From assembly GCA_004010935.1 (NCBI GenBank), contig CP026511.1:1426001-1490000 (forward strand): 64,000 nucleotides of DNA, written 5' to 3'. Position 1 is the stretch's first letter. Each line of letters opens with the position of its first letter. The stretch is from Pseudomonadaceae bacterium SI-3. Its GTDB lineage: Bacteria > Pseudomonadota > Gammaproteobacteria > Pseudomonadales > Pseudomonadaceae. The position numbers and the translations under genes were made by a program. The notes beneath the pieces were generated by a model. The model was not told the origin of the DNA. It saw only the letters and a list, made by a program, of their open reading frames with translations, and did not search any database. Below are positions 47,234 through 57,300 of this stretch, in pieces.

Positions 47234-47940
47234 GCGGCGTCGACTGGCGTAGCGTTTGGGCGCTGACCCTTGATCACCCGCTGTTCTCCGTGGCGCTGAC
47301 ATTGATTGCCTTTCAACTGGCACTGGCGTTGTACCGGCGCAGTGGTTGGCTGGTGTTGCAGCCGGTCATGGTTGGCATGCTGCTGGTGGTTGGCACGCTG
47401 TACCTGTGTGGCATCGACTATGCGAGCTATCGCGCCGACGCCTCGATGATCGCGGTGCTGGTCGGCCCGGCGACCGTGGCGCTGGCGGTGCCGCTGTACC
47501 GCCATATCCGCCGCATCCAGCAGCTGTTCTGGCCGATCCTCATCACGCTGGTGTCCGGTGGTGTACTCGGCGTTGCGCTGACCATGGCGGTCGCCGGCGC
47601 GCTGGGCGCGGATCTGTCGGTGCTGATGAGCCTCTCGCCCAAGGCAGCGACCATGCCGATCGCGATGTTGGTGGCTGAACAGCTGGGTGGCCTGGCGTCT
47701 TTGGCAGCGGTATTCGTCATGCTCACCGGGGTCATCGGGACCGCGCTTGGGCCGCTGTTGCTGGGCTGGGCCGGGGTCGATCATCCTGCGGCACGAGGCT
47801 TGAGCTATGGCATCAACGCGCACGCCATCGGCACGGCGAGGGCGCTGGAGGAGGGTGACGAGTGCGGCGCGTTCGCGGCGCTGGGGATGAGTCTGCTGGG
47901 CATTCTGATCGCATTGTTCCTGCCGTTGGTGCTGGGCTAA
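47230..47940 (+). CDS. lrgB: LrgB/CidB-family membrane protein
   Basis: This 236-residue polytopic protein contains LGPATVALAVPLY-like text (VGPATVALAVPLYRHIRRIQ), SLSPKAATMPIAMLVAEQLG and RGLSYGINAHAIGTARALEE, which define LrgB/CidB. It is the translationally coupled partner of lrgA and probably works with it. Confidence 0.95.
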   Translation: MSGVDWRSVWALTLDHPLFSVALTLIAFQLALALYRRSGWLVLQPVMVGMLLVVGTLYLCGIDYASYRADASMIAVLVGPATVALAVPLYRHIRRIQQLFWPILITLVSGGVLGVALTMAVAGALGADLSVLMSLSPKAATMPIAMLVAEQLGGLASLAAVFVMLTGVIGTALGPLLLGWAGVDHPAARGLSYGINAHAIGTARALEEGDECGAFAALGMSLLGILIALFLPLVLG

Positions 47941-48019
47941 GGGGCTTTGTTGCATCGACAGCTGTTGCGATTGGCCCGGCTATGCCTAGGCTTAGGGCTC
48001 TTCCCTCAGGAGCGGTCCC

Positions 48020-48895
48020 ATGTTCGAGCAGTTCCAGCGTAGCGAGTGCGAGGTTAATGGCGTTCGGATCAACTATCGCAAGGGCGGCTCCGGTCCGCCT
48101 CTGCTCTTGCTGCACGGTTACCCGCAGACGCACGTAATCTGGCACAAGGTGGCCGATCAGCTGGCTCAGCGCTTCACCGTGGTGGCGGCCGACCTGCGCG
48201 GTTACGGCGATAGCAGCAAGCCCGACGGCGGCGAGGACCATGTCGCCTATAGCAAGCGCGAAATGGCGCGGGATCAGGTCGAACTGATGCGCGCGTTGGG
48301 CTTCGAGCGCTTCGACCTGCTCGCCCACGACCGCGGGGCGCGGGTTAGCCATCGGCTGGCCATGGATCACCCGCAGGCCGTGCGGCGGCTTATCCTCCTG
48401 GATATCGCGCCGACCCTGGCGATGTACAGCCAGACCGACGAAGCCTTTGCTCGCGCCTACTGGCACTGGTTCTTCCTGATTCGTCCGGCGCCGCTGCCGG
48501 AAACGCTGCTCGAGGCCGACCCCGAACTTATCCTGCGCACCGCCGTGGCCACCCGCGCCGATCATGTGCATCCGTTCAGCGAGGTTGCGTTCGCCGAGTA
48601 CCTGCGATGCATGAAGCTGCCCGGCACCGTTCATGCGTTCTGCGAGGACTATCGGGCCAGCGCCGGCATTGATCTCGACCATGACCGCGAAGACCGTGCC
48701 GCCAAGCGAATGATCGCCGCGCCGTTGCTGGTGCTGTGGGGTGCCAAGGGTGTAATCGAACGTTGTTTCGATCCGCTTGAGGAATGGCGCGCGGTTGCGT
48801 CAGACGTTCAGGGCAAGGCCCTGCCAGCGGGGCACTACCTGCCGGAAGAAGTGCCCGAGCTGCTATTGGAAGAAGTGCTGGCGTTTCTCGCCTGA
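48020..48895 (+). CDS. Haloacetate (fluoroacetate) dehalogenase-like alpha/beta-hydrolase
   Basis: This 291-residue hydrolase matches haloacetate dehalogenases. The nucleophile elbow is HDRGARVSHRLAMDHP with Asp as nucleophile and both carboxylate-binding arginines. ARAYWHWFFLIRPAPLPE carries the His-Trp pair that binds the halide, CEDYRASAGIDLDHD provides the Tyr, and AGHYLPEE the catalytic His. It is preceded by AGGAG eight bases before the ATG. All residues known to be needed for fluoroacetate hydrolysis appear present, but some relatives are epoxide hydrolases, so activity must be tested. Confidence 0.83.
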   Translation: MFEQFQRSECEVNGVRINYRKGGSGPPLLLLHGYPQTHVIWHKVADQLAQRFTVVAADLRGYGDSSKPDGGEDHVAYSKREMARDQVELMRALGFERFDLLAHDRGARVSHRLAMDHPQAVRRLILLDIAPTLAMYSQTDEAFARAYWHWFFLIRPAPLPETLLEADPELILRTAVATRADHVHPFSEVAFAEYLRCMKLPGTVHAFCEDYRASAGIDLDHDREDRAAKRMIAAPLLVLWGAKGVIERCFDPLEEWRAVASDVQGKALPAGHYLPEEVPELLLEEVLAFLA

Positions 48896-49046
48896 GGTCG
48901 GCCATCGCGATGCGGATATATCGATCATGGCGATAGGTTCGTACAGAAAAATCCAACCATGCACCCGGCGATTCAATAGAAGATCACCTCATTCCGTCAC
49001 TCGGCGCGCTTGTCGTCGAGTCGGCCACCGTTTAGAGGTCTCCCAA

Positions 49047-49745
49047 ATGATCGACATTCGTCCCCGCGCCGAGCTTGGCAGCGCCCAGCATGGTTGGTTG
49101 GATACCCGTCATCACTTTTCCTTCGCTGGATACCACGACCCGGCCCGCGTGCACTGGGGGCACTTGCGGGTCTGGAATGACGACAGCATCGCACCGCATT
49201 CCGGCTTCCCGAGCCACCCGCATCGCGACATGGAAATCATCACCTACGTGCGTAAGGGCGCGATCACCCATGAGGACAGCCTCGGCAACCGCGGCCGGAC
49301 CGTGGCAGGTGACGTCCAGGTGATGAGCGCCGGCACCGGCATCACCCACAGCGAATACAACCTGGAAGACGAGACCACCGAGATTTTCCAGATATGGATC
49401 TACCCGAATCGGTCCGGCTTGCCGCCGGCCTGGGGCACCCGGCCCTTCCCGGCCGGTGAGCGCGCCGGCAGCTTCGTTACCTTGGCCAGCGGGATGGCAG
49501 AGGACGGCGATGCCTTGTCCATTCGAGCCGATGCCCGCCTGGTTGCGGCGACACTTTCTGCCGGTCAGGTTGCCGAATACCAGATTGGCGCGGACCGGAA
49601 GGTTTACATGGTTGCGGCCAGTGGGCGTATCGAAGTCGGGGAGCGAATCGCGGCGGCAGGTGATGGGGTGGCAGTGCGAGACGAGAAGCAGCTGAGCATC
49701 AAGGCGTTGGAAGACAGTGAAATCGTGCTGGTCGACGTTCGCTGA
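49047..49745 (+). CDS. Pirin-family bicupin protein (YhhW type)
   Basis: This 232-residue protein has the pirin signature: [36 protein letters not shown] with the metal-binding His cluster, and [16 protein letters not shown]. YhhW relatives show quercetinase activity in vitro; the natural role is unknown. AGAGG supports ATG 49047; the longer frame from 48777 overlaps the previous gene. Confidence 0.93.
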   Translation: MIDIRPRAELGSAQHGWLDTRHHFSFAGYHDPARVHWGHLRVWNDDSIAPHSGFPSHPHRDMEIITYVRKGAITHEDSLGNRGRTVAGDVQVMSAGTGITHSEYNLEDETTEIFQIWIYPNRSGLPPAWGTRPFPAGERAGSFVTLASGMAEDGDALSIRADARLVAATLSAGQVAEYQIGADRKVYMVAASGRIEVGERIAAAGDGVAVRDEKQLSIKALEDSEIVLVDVR

Positions 49746-49801
49746 ACGTATCGACTTCCACTACTCAAACCGGAACACAACCCAGAAAGAGGAAACTGAA
49801 A

Positions 49802-50401
49802 ATGGCGAAGATTCTTGTGGTGTATCACTCAATGTATGGCCACATCGAAACCATGGCCAATGCAGTGGCCGAAGGTGCGCGTCGTGTCGAAGGCGCTGAA
49901 GTGACCATCAAGCGCGTGCCGGAAACTATGCCGCAAGAGGCTTTCAAGAATGCCGGCGGCAAGGTCGACCAGCAGGCGCCCTTTGCCAATCCGGCGGAGC
50001 TGGCCGATTACGACGCGATCATCTTTGGTACGCCGACTCGCTTCGGCAACATGTCCGGGCAGATGCGTACCTTCCTCGATCAGACCGGTGGGCTCTGGGC
50101 CAAGGGCGCGCTGCACGGCAAGGTTGCCAGCGTGTTTACATCGACCGGCACCGGCGGCGGTCAGGAGATGACCATTACCTCGACCTGGACCACTTTGGCG
50201 CACCACGGAATGATCATCGTGCCCACCGGCTACGGTATCGGCGAGTTCTTCGACATTTCTGAAGTGAATGGCGGCACGCCGTACGGTGCCTCGACCATCG
50301 CTGGCGGTGACGGCTCGCGTCAACCTTCCAATAAAGAACTGACCATTGCCCGTTACCAAGGCGAGCTGGTGGCCCAGACCGCGGTCAAGCTGAAAGGCTG
50401 A
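49802..50401 (+). CDS. wrbA: NAD(P)H:quinone oxidoreductase WrbA
   Basis: WrbA is a tetrameric FMN-dependent quinone reductase protecting against redox cycling. The 199-residue protein begins [20 protein letters not shown] and contains [20 protein letters not shown] and [20 protein letters not shown], the WrbA flavodoxin-like signature. It follows the pirin gene by 56 bp, with GAGGAAA upstream. Its stop codon lies inside an 8-bp tandem repeat. Confidence 0.97.
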   Translation: MAKILVVYHSMYGHIETMANAVAEGARRVEGAEVTIKRVPETMPQEAFKNAGGKVDQQAPFANPAELADYDAIIFGTPTRFGNMSGQMRTFLDQTGGLWAKGALHGKVASVFTSTGTGGGQEMTITSTWTTLAHHGMIIVPTGYGIGEFFDISEVNGGTPYGASTIAGGDGSRQPSNKELTIARYQGELVAQTAVKLKG

Positions 50402-50428
50402 AAGGCTGAAAGGCTGAAAGGCTGAAAG
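50389..50428 (+). repeat. 8-bp tandem repeat at the wrbA 3' end
   Basis: GCTGAAAG is repeated five times without error from 50389 to 50428 and continues partly (GCTGA). The wrbA stop codon (50399-50401) falls at the junction of the second and third positions of the repeat, so copy-number changes leave the protein unaltered. Confidence 0.95.
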
Positions 50429-50483
50429 GCTGATCAGCTGTGAAGGTGCCGGGTGGCTTGGCTCGCCCGGCGTCTCGGCCCTA

Positions 50484-50969
50484 TCAGGCGTCATGCAGCA
50501 ACCCGTACATCAGCTCATCGACATAGCCGGTGTCGCTGGCACGTTTGTAGGCCGCCCGCTGAGTGCCTTCGTGAACGAAGCCCAGGCGTTCGTAAAACGC
50601 GATGGCACGGGGATTGTCCGCTTCGACTGTCAGCTCGACACGGGTGATGCCCGCTCGCTGCAGCCGCGCAAGGGCGTCTTGCATCATTCCCATGGCGATA
50701 CCTCGGCCTTGAGCTTCCGGCGCCACGGCCAAGGTTCCTAGGTAGGCGACATGCGCAGTACGACCAACGTGCCGCTGCGCCTTGTAGAAGCCCATTACTT
50801 CGCCATCGATTTCGTATACGTAGAAACAGCCACTCTCGAACAATGGGTCGAACACCTTGCCGAACGCCTCGCGCGGCATCGGATCGAAGCCGAGGAAGGG
50901 CACCACTGACTCGTGCATGTAGATGTCGTAGACCCGATCAAAATCGGTAGGGGCGACCAGTCGGCGCAT
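50484..50969 (-). CDS. GNAT-family N-acetyltransferase
   Basis: This 161-residue acetyltransferase has GTLAVAPEAQGRGIAMGMMQ (acetyl-CoA loop) and VELTVEADNPRAIAFYERLG, then FVHEGTQRAAYKR, typical of RimI-like GNATs. The start is decided by AGGAGG at 50976-50981: it is six bases before ATG 50969 but directly adjacent to the in-frame ATG 50975, so MRRLVAPTDF is correct. It follows the SNF2 gene by ten bases, and its ribosome-binding site overlaps that gene's stop codon. Confidence 0.9.
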   Translation of the reverse strand: MRRLVAPTDFDRVYDIYMHESVVPFLGFDPMPREAFGKVFDPLFESGCFYVYEIDGEVMGFYKAQRHVGRTAHVAYLGTLAVAPEAQGRGIAMGMMQDALARLQRAGITRVELTVEADNPRAIAFYERLGFVHEGTQRAAYKRASDTGYVDELMYGLLHDA

Positions 50970-50979
50970 ATCCATCCTC

Positions 50980-53900
50980 CTAGGGCAGGGGCGCGAACAG
51001 CGCCTCGATATCACTCGGCTCCAGTTGCCAGCCGCCTTGACCACCGGCATCCAGCACGCCTGCGGCCAGTTCGGCTTTGCGTTGCTGCAGTTGCTGGATC
51101 TTTTCTTCGACGGTAGCGCGAGCGATCAGCTTGTAGACGAATACCGGCTTGCTCTGGCCGATGCGGTGCGCGCGGTCGGTGGCCTGGTTCTCCGCGGCCG
51201 GGTTCCACCAGGGGTCGTAATGGATCACGGTGTCGGCCGCCGTCAGGTTCAGACCGGTGCCGCCAGCCTTGAGGCTGATCAGAAACAGTGGGACTTCCCC
51301 ATTCTGGAACCGCTTGACGGGAGTGCGCCGATCCTTGGTTTCGCCGGTGATATGTACGTAGTCGATGGTGCGGCTCTGCAGTTCTTCTTCAATCAGCGAG
51401 AGCATCGAGGTGAACTGTGAAAACAGCAGGATTCGTCGGCCTTCGGCGAGTAGCTCGGTCAGCATTTCCATCAGGCTGTCGAGTTTGCCAGAGGTGCCGC
51501 CCCGGACTGGCCGGGCGACGTCGCCCTTGACCAGGCGGAGATCGCAGCACACCTGACGCAGCTTGAGCAGTGCATCGAGGATGATGATCTGACTACGCGC
51601 CAGGCCTTTGCGGTCGATCTCCTCGCGGACTTTGCTGTCCATCGCCAGTCGCACGGTTTCGTACAGGTCGCGCTGAGCCGGGCTGAGCTCGACCCAGTGC
51701 AAGATCTCGTTTTTGGGCGGTAACTCCTGCGCGACCTGTTCTTTGCGTCGCCTGAGCAGGAAAGGTTTTATCCGCTTGGTGAGGTGCTCGAGCCGATCGG
51801 CGTCGCCGTGTTTCTCGATAGGCGTGCGGTAATCCCGGGTGAATTGCTTGGTATCGCCGAGCCAACCGGGCATGAGGAAATGAAACAGCGACCAGAGTTC
51901 GCCGAGATGATTTTCCAACGGCGTGCCGGTGAGGCAGAGGCGCTGGCGGGCCTCCAGACGTCCAGCAGCTTGCGCCGCCTTGCTGCTGGCGTTCTTGATG
52001 TTCTGGGCTTCGTCGAGCACCAGCACATGCAGCGGGACGTCTGCGAGCAGGTCGATGTCTCTGGGCAGCAGCGCGTAGGTGGTGAGCAGCAGATCGTAGT
52101 CGGTCAGGTGCTGGTAGAGCTGTCGACGCGTCGTCCCGTGCAGGGTCGCCACTTTCAGCGATGGCGCGAAGCGGGCCGCTTCATCCTGCCAATTGGGGAT
52201 GAGGGTAGTGGGCATCACCACAAGAGAGGGTCGGTCCAACTTGCCCGCTTGCTTCTCGAGTAACAGGTGAGCAAGGGTCTGCAACGTTTTACCCAGGCCC
52301 ATATCGTCGCCCAGAATGCCGCCGACCTCGAGGGCCCGTAGCGTTTGCATCCAGCGCAGACCGTCCAGCTGATAGAGGCGCAGTGTTGCATTCAGGTCCC
52401 GCGGTGGGCTGATGTCTTCTTTGCGGTAATCGCGCAGTCGCTGGGCGAAATCCCGTAAATGCTCGCCGCCATGCCATTGCAGTGGGAGCGAATCGAGCCC
52501 AGCCAGCCGGGCCGCATCGGTTCGCTCCAGTCGTAAGTTCTCGCCGTTTGGTTGCTCCTGGAGATAAAGCTCCGAGAGGGTGGCCAAGATGGGTTTCAGG
52601 CGATCGAAGGGCAGCAGCACTTGCAGCGGTTGGTCATCTTCTTCGCGGCGCCGATCGATCTGCACCCGCAGGGTTTCGTCGTCGCCGCGTTGTGCCAGGG
52701 CGTGGGCAGAGAGCAGGGCCGGATTGCGTCGGATCAGCCCGAGCAGGACCGGCAATAGGCTGATTCGCTCACCTTCAACGATGATGCCGAGTTCCAGATC
52801 GAACCAGCTGTGCTCTGGCGGCTCTTCGACGTCGACGTACCAGGCATCAATCGCCGTCAGATCGTAGGCGAAGCCGGGCTGCATGACGATCTGCCAGCCT
52901 TGCTCGCGCAGCGGGGCCAGTTGGGTTTGGGTGAAATTGAGCCAGGCCGCCTCGCTCGGCAGCTCGAACATCTCGGCCGAATCCTTCGGCAACGCCTGAC
53001 TCTGGCGCAGCGCTGGGCGAAAACCCAGTTGCTGCAACTGCTGACGCAGCGCCTGTTCCGCGTCCGGCCGGCGCGCGATGCTCAACACGCGAGCCCCTTC
53101 GGTCTGGCGTAAGCGTTGGCCAGGCTTGGCTTTGCCGTGAACCTGGGTGTGGCCGTAGAGGAAAGTCAGCCCGGCACGATGCTGGTGCTCGCTCACCATG
53201 CGACCGCTGCTGAGCTGGTAGTTGACCGACTGATGGCTGCCGAGGCTCAGGTGGGGCAGTGGAAGCAGGTCGTCGACCTGATGTTCTTCGGGCTTGGCGG
53301 GGGCCGGCAGCTGCGGGGCGATTTCATGCAGCGTCAGGCTGAACAGGGCGGCCTGGGCGGATGGAACCGAGGGTGCGTCGAGGAGGTGCCGAGCCAGTGG
53401 CATAGGTAGACCGTGATCGACCATGCCCATTTCGTTCTGCGTTCTGTCGACGTAGTACAGCGGGTCGACAGCTGTAACCAGTTCGCCGTGGGGTTCGGCC
53501 ATGTTCAGTCCAGGCTGGAAACCGCCGTCGGGTTGCTCGTTCCAGTTGAAGCGTGCCTGCCGGGGCCGGCCGGGCTGCAGTGCGGGCTGATCCCAGCTGA
53601 GAAAGGCGCGACCGCTCTCGAGAATCAGGCGCAGAATTTCGCCGCCGTTCTCGCCGTTGAGCTTGAAACCATTGCCTGATGTGCGGCCCAGCGTGACCAG
53701 TGCGGCAATGCGCAAATCCAGCGGCTGCATGAAGGTCGGCTTACGAAAGCTGGCTTCACGCAATCCATAGTAGGGCTGCCGCTCGCCCCAGGTGCCGTCT
53801 TTGTGTTGACGCACCTTGTAGACCTCCACGGAGAAGTCAGGGCATAGCAGATAGTGCAGACACCAGCCTTGGCCGGTTTGCAGGTTGTCACCCAATGCCT

Positions 53901-54264
53901 GGGGGAGCTGCGATAACCATTGTTCCAGTCGGTCAGGGAAGCGCTCACCGGACTGCTCGCTCTGCTTGGCGGGCAAGCGCTCGGCTTGCGATTCGAGGGA
54001 CGCTATCAGGGCTACGCAATGCTTGCAGTTGAGGCCAACCGGGCAGCTGCAGATACAGCTGAGCCGGCCGTCGCGGGATAACTCCAGTAACTGACGATAG
54101 ACGCTGCCAGCTGAACCGCGGCAGGTCGCTTCGACATACCGTGAATCCTCACGGGCGATCCTGATGCGGTTCTCCGCAGCGTACTGCTGGCCCCTGGCGA
54201 TTGCGTTTTCGGAAAACGGTAATCGCCAGGCAGCGGGCAGGTTGGGGAGAAAGTCACCCTGCAT
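50980..54264 (-). CDS. SWIM-domain SNF2-family helicase
   Basis: This 1094-residue protein has an N-terminal SWIM zinc finger (CICSCPVGLNCKHC) and a long middle region. The SNF2 ATPase follows, with DDMGLGKTLQTLAHLLLE (Walker A), DEAQNIKN (motif II), LFSQFTSMLSLIEEEL and GGTGLNLTAADTVIHYDPWW (motifs IV-V), then RAHRIGQSKPVFVYKL. Bacterial members are implicated in nucleoprotein remodelling, and some in defence, but this one sits in a conserved chromosomal block next to mfd, so a housekeeping role is more likely. Confidence 0.93.
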   Translation of the reverse strand: MQGDFLPNLPAAWRLPFSENAIARGQQYAAENRIRIAREDSRYVEATCRGSAGSVYRQLLELSRDGRLSCICSCPVGLNCKHCVALIASLESQAERLPAKQSEQSGERFPDRLEQWLSQLPQALGDNLQTGQGWCLHYLLCPDFSVEVYKVRQHKDGTWGERQPYYGLREASFRKPTFMQPLDLRIAALVTLGRTSGNGFKLNGENGGEILRLILESGRAFLSWDQPALQPGRPRQARFNWNEQPDGGFQPGLNMAEPHGELVTAVDPLYYVDRTQNEMGMVDHGLPMPLARHLLDAPSVPSAQAALFSLTLHEIAPQLPAPAKPEEHQVDDLLPLPHLSLGSHQSVNYQLSSGRMVSEHQHRAGLTFLYGHTQVHGKAKPGQRLRQTEGARVLSIARRPDAEQALRQQLQQLGFRPALRQSQALPKDSAEMFELPSEAAWLNFTQTQLAPLREQGWQIVMQPGFAYDLTAIDAWYVDVEEPPEHSWFDLELGIIVEGERISLLPVLLGLIRRNPALLSAHALAQRGDDETLRVQIDRRREEDDQPLQVLLPFDRLKPILATLSELYLQEQPNGENLRLERTDAARLAGLDSLPLQWHGGEHLRDFAQRLRDYRKEDISPPRDLNATLRLYQLDGLRWMQTLRALEVGGILGDDMGLGKTLQTLAHLLLEKQAGKLDRPSLVVMPTTLIPNWQDEAARFAPSLKVATLHGTTRRQLYQHLTDYDLLLTTYALLPRDIDLLADVPLHVLVLDEAQNIKNASSKAAQAAGRLEARQRLCLTGTPLENHLGELWSLFHFLMPGWLGDTKQFTRDYRTPIEKHGDADRLEHLTKRIKPFLLRRRKEQVAQELPPKNEILHWVELSPAQRDLYETVRLAMDSKVREEIDRKGLARSQIIILDALLKLRQVCCDLRLVKGDVARPVRGGTSGKLDSLMEMLTELLAEGRRILLFSQFTSMLSLIEEELQSRTIDYVHITGETKDRRTPVKRFQNGEVPLFLISLKAGGTGLNLTAADTVIHYDPWWNPAAENQATDRAHRIGQSKPVFVYKLIARATVEEKIQQLQQRKAELAAGVLDAGGQGGWQLEPSDIEALFAPLP

Positions 54265-54303
54265 CGGTGGATCGGGTGGTGAGTACAGGCGTCTTCGGCA
54301 TCG

Positions 54304-57300
54304 TTACGGCTTTTCCGCGGACAAACGTTCGAGCAATGCCTCAAGCGTGTTGAAGCGCTCTTCGGCACGCTCCATCGGCACCTGAAACTTGAACATCGTG
54401 GCGCCTTCGAACTTGTAACGGTTGGGTTGGCTCTGGATCAGTTTGATCAGCACCATCGGGTCGACGCTTGTATCCGCAGCGAACTCGATACGTCCTCCTT
54501 GAGGCCCTGCGTCGATCTTGGTGATGCCGAGGCTGGCAGCCTGTAATTTGAGCAGGGTCAGCCTGACCAGATGTTTGGCCGGTTCAGGCAGCAGGCCGAA
54601 GCGGTCGATCATCTCGACCTGCAGTTCGCGCAGGCCGTTCTCATCTGCCGCATTGGCGATGCGTTTGTAGAGGATCAGCCGCGCATGAACGTCTGGCAGA
54701 TAATCCTCTGGAATCAGTGCGGGCACCCGCAAGTTGATTTCCGGGCCGCCTCCCAGTGGCTGATCAAGATTCGGCTGTTCACCTTTCTGGATGGATTTGA
54801 CCGCCCGCTCGAGCATCTCCATATAGAGCGTGAAACCGACCGCCTGAATCTGCCCGCTCTGGCCATCGCCGAGCAGCTCGCCCGCGCCGCGAATCTCCAG
54901 ATCGTGGGTGGCGAGGACGAAGCCTGCTCCGAGATCCTGTGCGTTGGCGATGGCTTCCAGGCGCTTTTCAGCGTCGGGGGTCATGGCCTTGCGTGGTGGT
55001 GTCAGCAGGTAGGCATAGGCCTGGTGGTGGCTGCGTCCGACGCGACCTCGCAGCTGATGCAGTTGGGCCAGACCGAACTTGTCGGCACGCTCAATGATGA
55101 TGGTGTTGGCGCTGGGGACGTCGATACCGGTCTCGATGATGGTCGAGGCGATCAGCACGTTGAAGCGCTTGTGGTAGAAGTCGCCCATCACCTGTTCGAG
55201 TTCGCGTTCGCGCATCTGGCCGTGGCCTACGCCTATGCGGGCTTCCGGCACCAATTCGGCAAGATCGGCGGCGCATTTCTCGATCGTCTTCACGTCGTTG
55301 TGCAGGTAATAGACCTGGCCACCTCGCAACAGCTCACGCAGCAGCGCTTCCTTGATCACAGAGTTCTGCTGCTCCATGACGAAGGTGCGCACCGACAGTC
55401 GGCGCGCAGGCGGCGTGGCGATGATGGAGAGGTCGCGCATGCCGGCCACGGCCATGTTCAAAGTCCGAGGAATAGGTGTGGCGGTCAGAGTGAGGATGTC
55501 GACCTCGCTGCGCAGCGCCTTGAGCTGTTCCTTCTGGCGCACCCCGAAGCGGTGTTCTTCGTCGATGATCACCAGGCCGAGGTTGGTGAACTTGACGTCG
55601 TCCTGCAGCAGTTTGTGCGTACCGATGAGAATGTCGACCTTGCCTTCGGCCAGCTCCTGCACGGCAGCCTGGATTTCCTTGGCTGACTTGAAGCGGCTCA
55701 TCACCTCGACGCGAACCGGCCAATCGGCGAAACGGTCGCGGAAGCTGTTGTAGTGCTGCTGGGCAAGCAGGGTGGTTGGCACCAGCACCGCTACCTGACG
55801 GCCACTGTGCACCGCGATGAAGGCGGCGCGCATGGCCACTTCGGTCTTGCCGAAACCGACGTCGCCGCAGATCAGCCGGTCCATAGGCTTGGGTGCAAGC
55901 ATGTCGTTGCGTACCGCTTCGATCGCGGCTTGCTGGTCCGGCGTTTCCTCGAACGGGAAGCCGGCGCTGAAGGTTTCGTAATCGAGTTGCGGGTCTTCGA
56001 AGGCGTAGCCTTCCCGCGCGGCGCGACGGGCATAGATGTCGAGCAGCTCTGCGGCTACGTCGCGTACCTGTTCGGCCGCTTTGCGCTTGGCCTTCTGCCA
56101 GGTTTCCGAGCCCAGGCGGTGCAGCGGCGCCAGTGCATCGTCGCTGCCGGTGTAACGAGCAATCAGATGCAGGCTGGAGACCGGCACGTATAGCTTGGCT
56201 TCGTCGGCGTACTGCAGCATCAGGAACTCGGCGGCCTGACCTTCGATCTCCAAGGTGACCAATCCCTGGTAGCGTCCGACGCCATGATCGATGTGCACCA
56301 CCGGCGAACCTTCACGCAGTTCGGTGAGGTTCTTGATGACGTTCTCGCCGGCATCACGACCTTTTTCACGCCGGCGGCGCTGCATGATGCGCTGGCCGAA
56401 CAGTGGGCTTTCGGCAATCAGCGCCAAGGCCGGGTCTTGCAGCAGCAAACCGTCGTCGAGCGGGGCGATGGCGATCGCCAGACGCTCGCCGCTTTCAACG
56501 AACTGCGGCCAGCCAGCAACTTCCTGCGGACGCAGCTTCAGCCGAGCAAGCAGCTCGAGCAGAACCTCGCGGCGGCCGGCCGATTCGGCGGTGAACAATA
56601 CGCGGCCTGGAAATTCGTCGAGAAAGCGTCGCAAGGCACCCAAGGGTTCAGGTGCCTTGGCGTCGATCGCAAGCTCAGGGAAGCGGCTGGCTGGAAAGCG
56701 CTCGCGGCCGATGCCGGTTTCTACATCGTCCTGGCTGGCCACGATACGCGGCCAGAGTTTCAGATGCGCAAAGCAGTCTTCGACCGCCATGAACAGTTCG
56801 GCGGGTGGTAGCAATGGGCGCTCAGGGTCGACGCGACGCTCTTCGTAGCGAGTACGGACGTCTTTCCAGAAGTGTTCTGCAGCCTGCTCGATACCCGGCA
56901 GCGAGAACACCTGGGTGTCTCCCGGCAGATAATCGAACAGCGTGGAGGTCTCGTCGAAGAACAGCGGCAGGTAGTACTCGATACCGGCCGGCGTGATCCC
57001 GGTGGACAGATCCTGGTAAACCGGGCAGCGGCGGAAATCCACGTCGAAGCGCTCACGGAAGCGTGCGCGAAAGCCGGTGACCGACTCCTTCTTCAGCGGG
57101 AACTCGCGTGCCGGCAGCAAACGGATCGACTCGACTTTATCTATAGAACGCTGATTTTCTGGATCGAAGGTGCGCAGCGTTTCGATTTCGTCATCGAACA
57201 GGTCGATGCGGTAGGGCAGGGGGCTGCCCATCGGGAACAGGTCGATCAGCGCGCCGCGGACTGCGAACTCGCCATGTTCGTAGACCGTATCGACGCAGCG

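Noticed and set aside
46831..47955. A 374-codon minus-strand frame opposite lrgAB
   Set aside because: Low-complexity Gln/Arg/His-rich translation; the plus-strand frames are unmistakable LrgA and LrgB.
50389..50436. Short repeats as a CRISPR array
   Set aside because: The unit is 8 bp with no spacers; it is a simple tandem repeat.
50980..54264. SNF2 helicase as part of a DISARM- or Dnd-like defence system
   Set aside because: No methyltransferase, nuclease or other defence genes are adjacent; it lies between mfd and a GNAT gene with normal composition.
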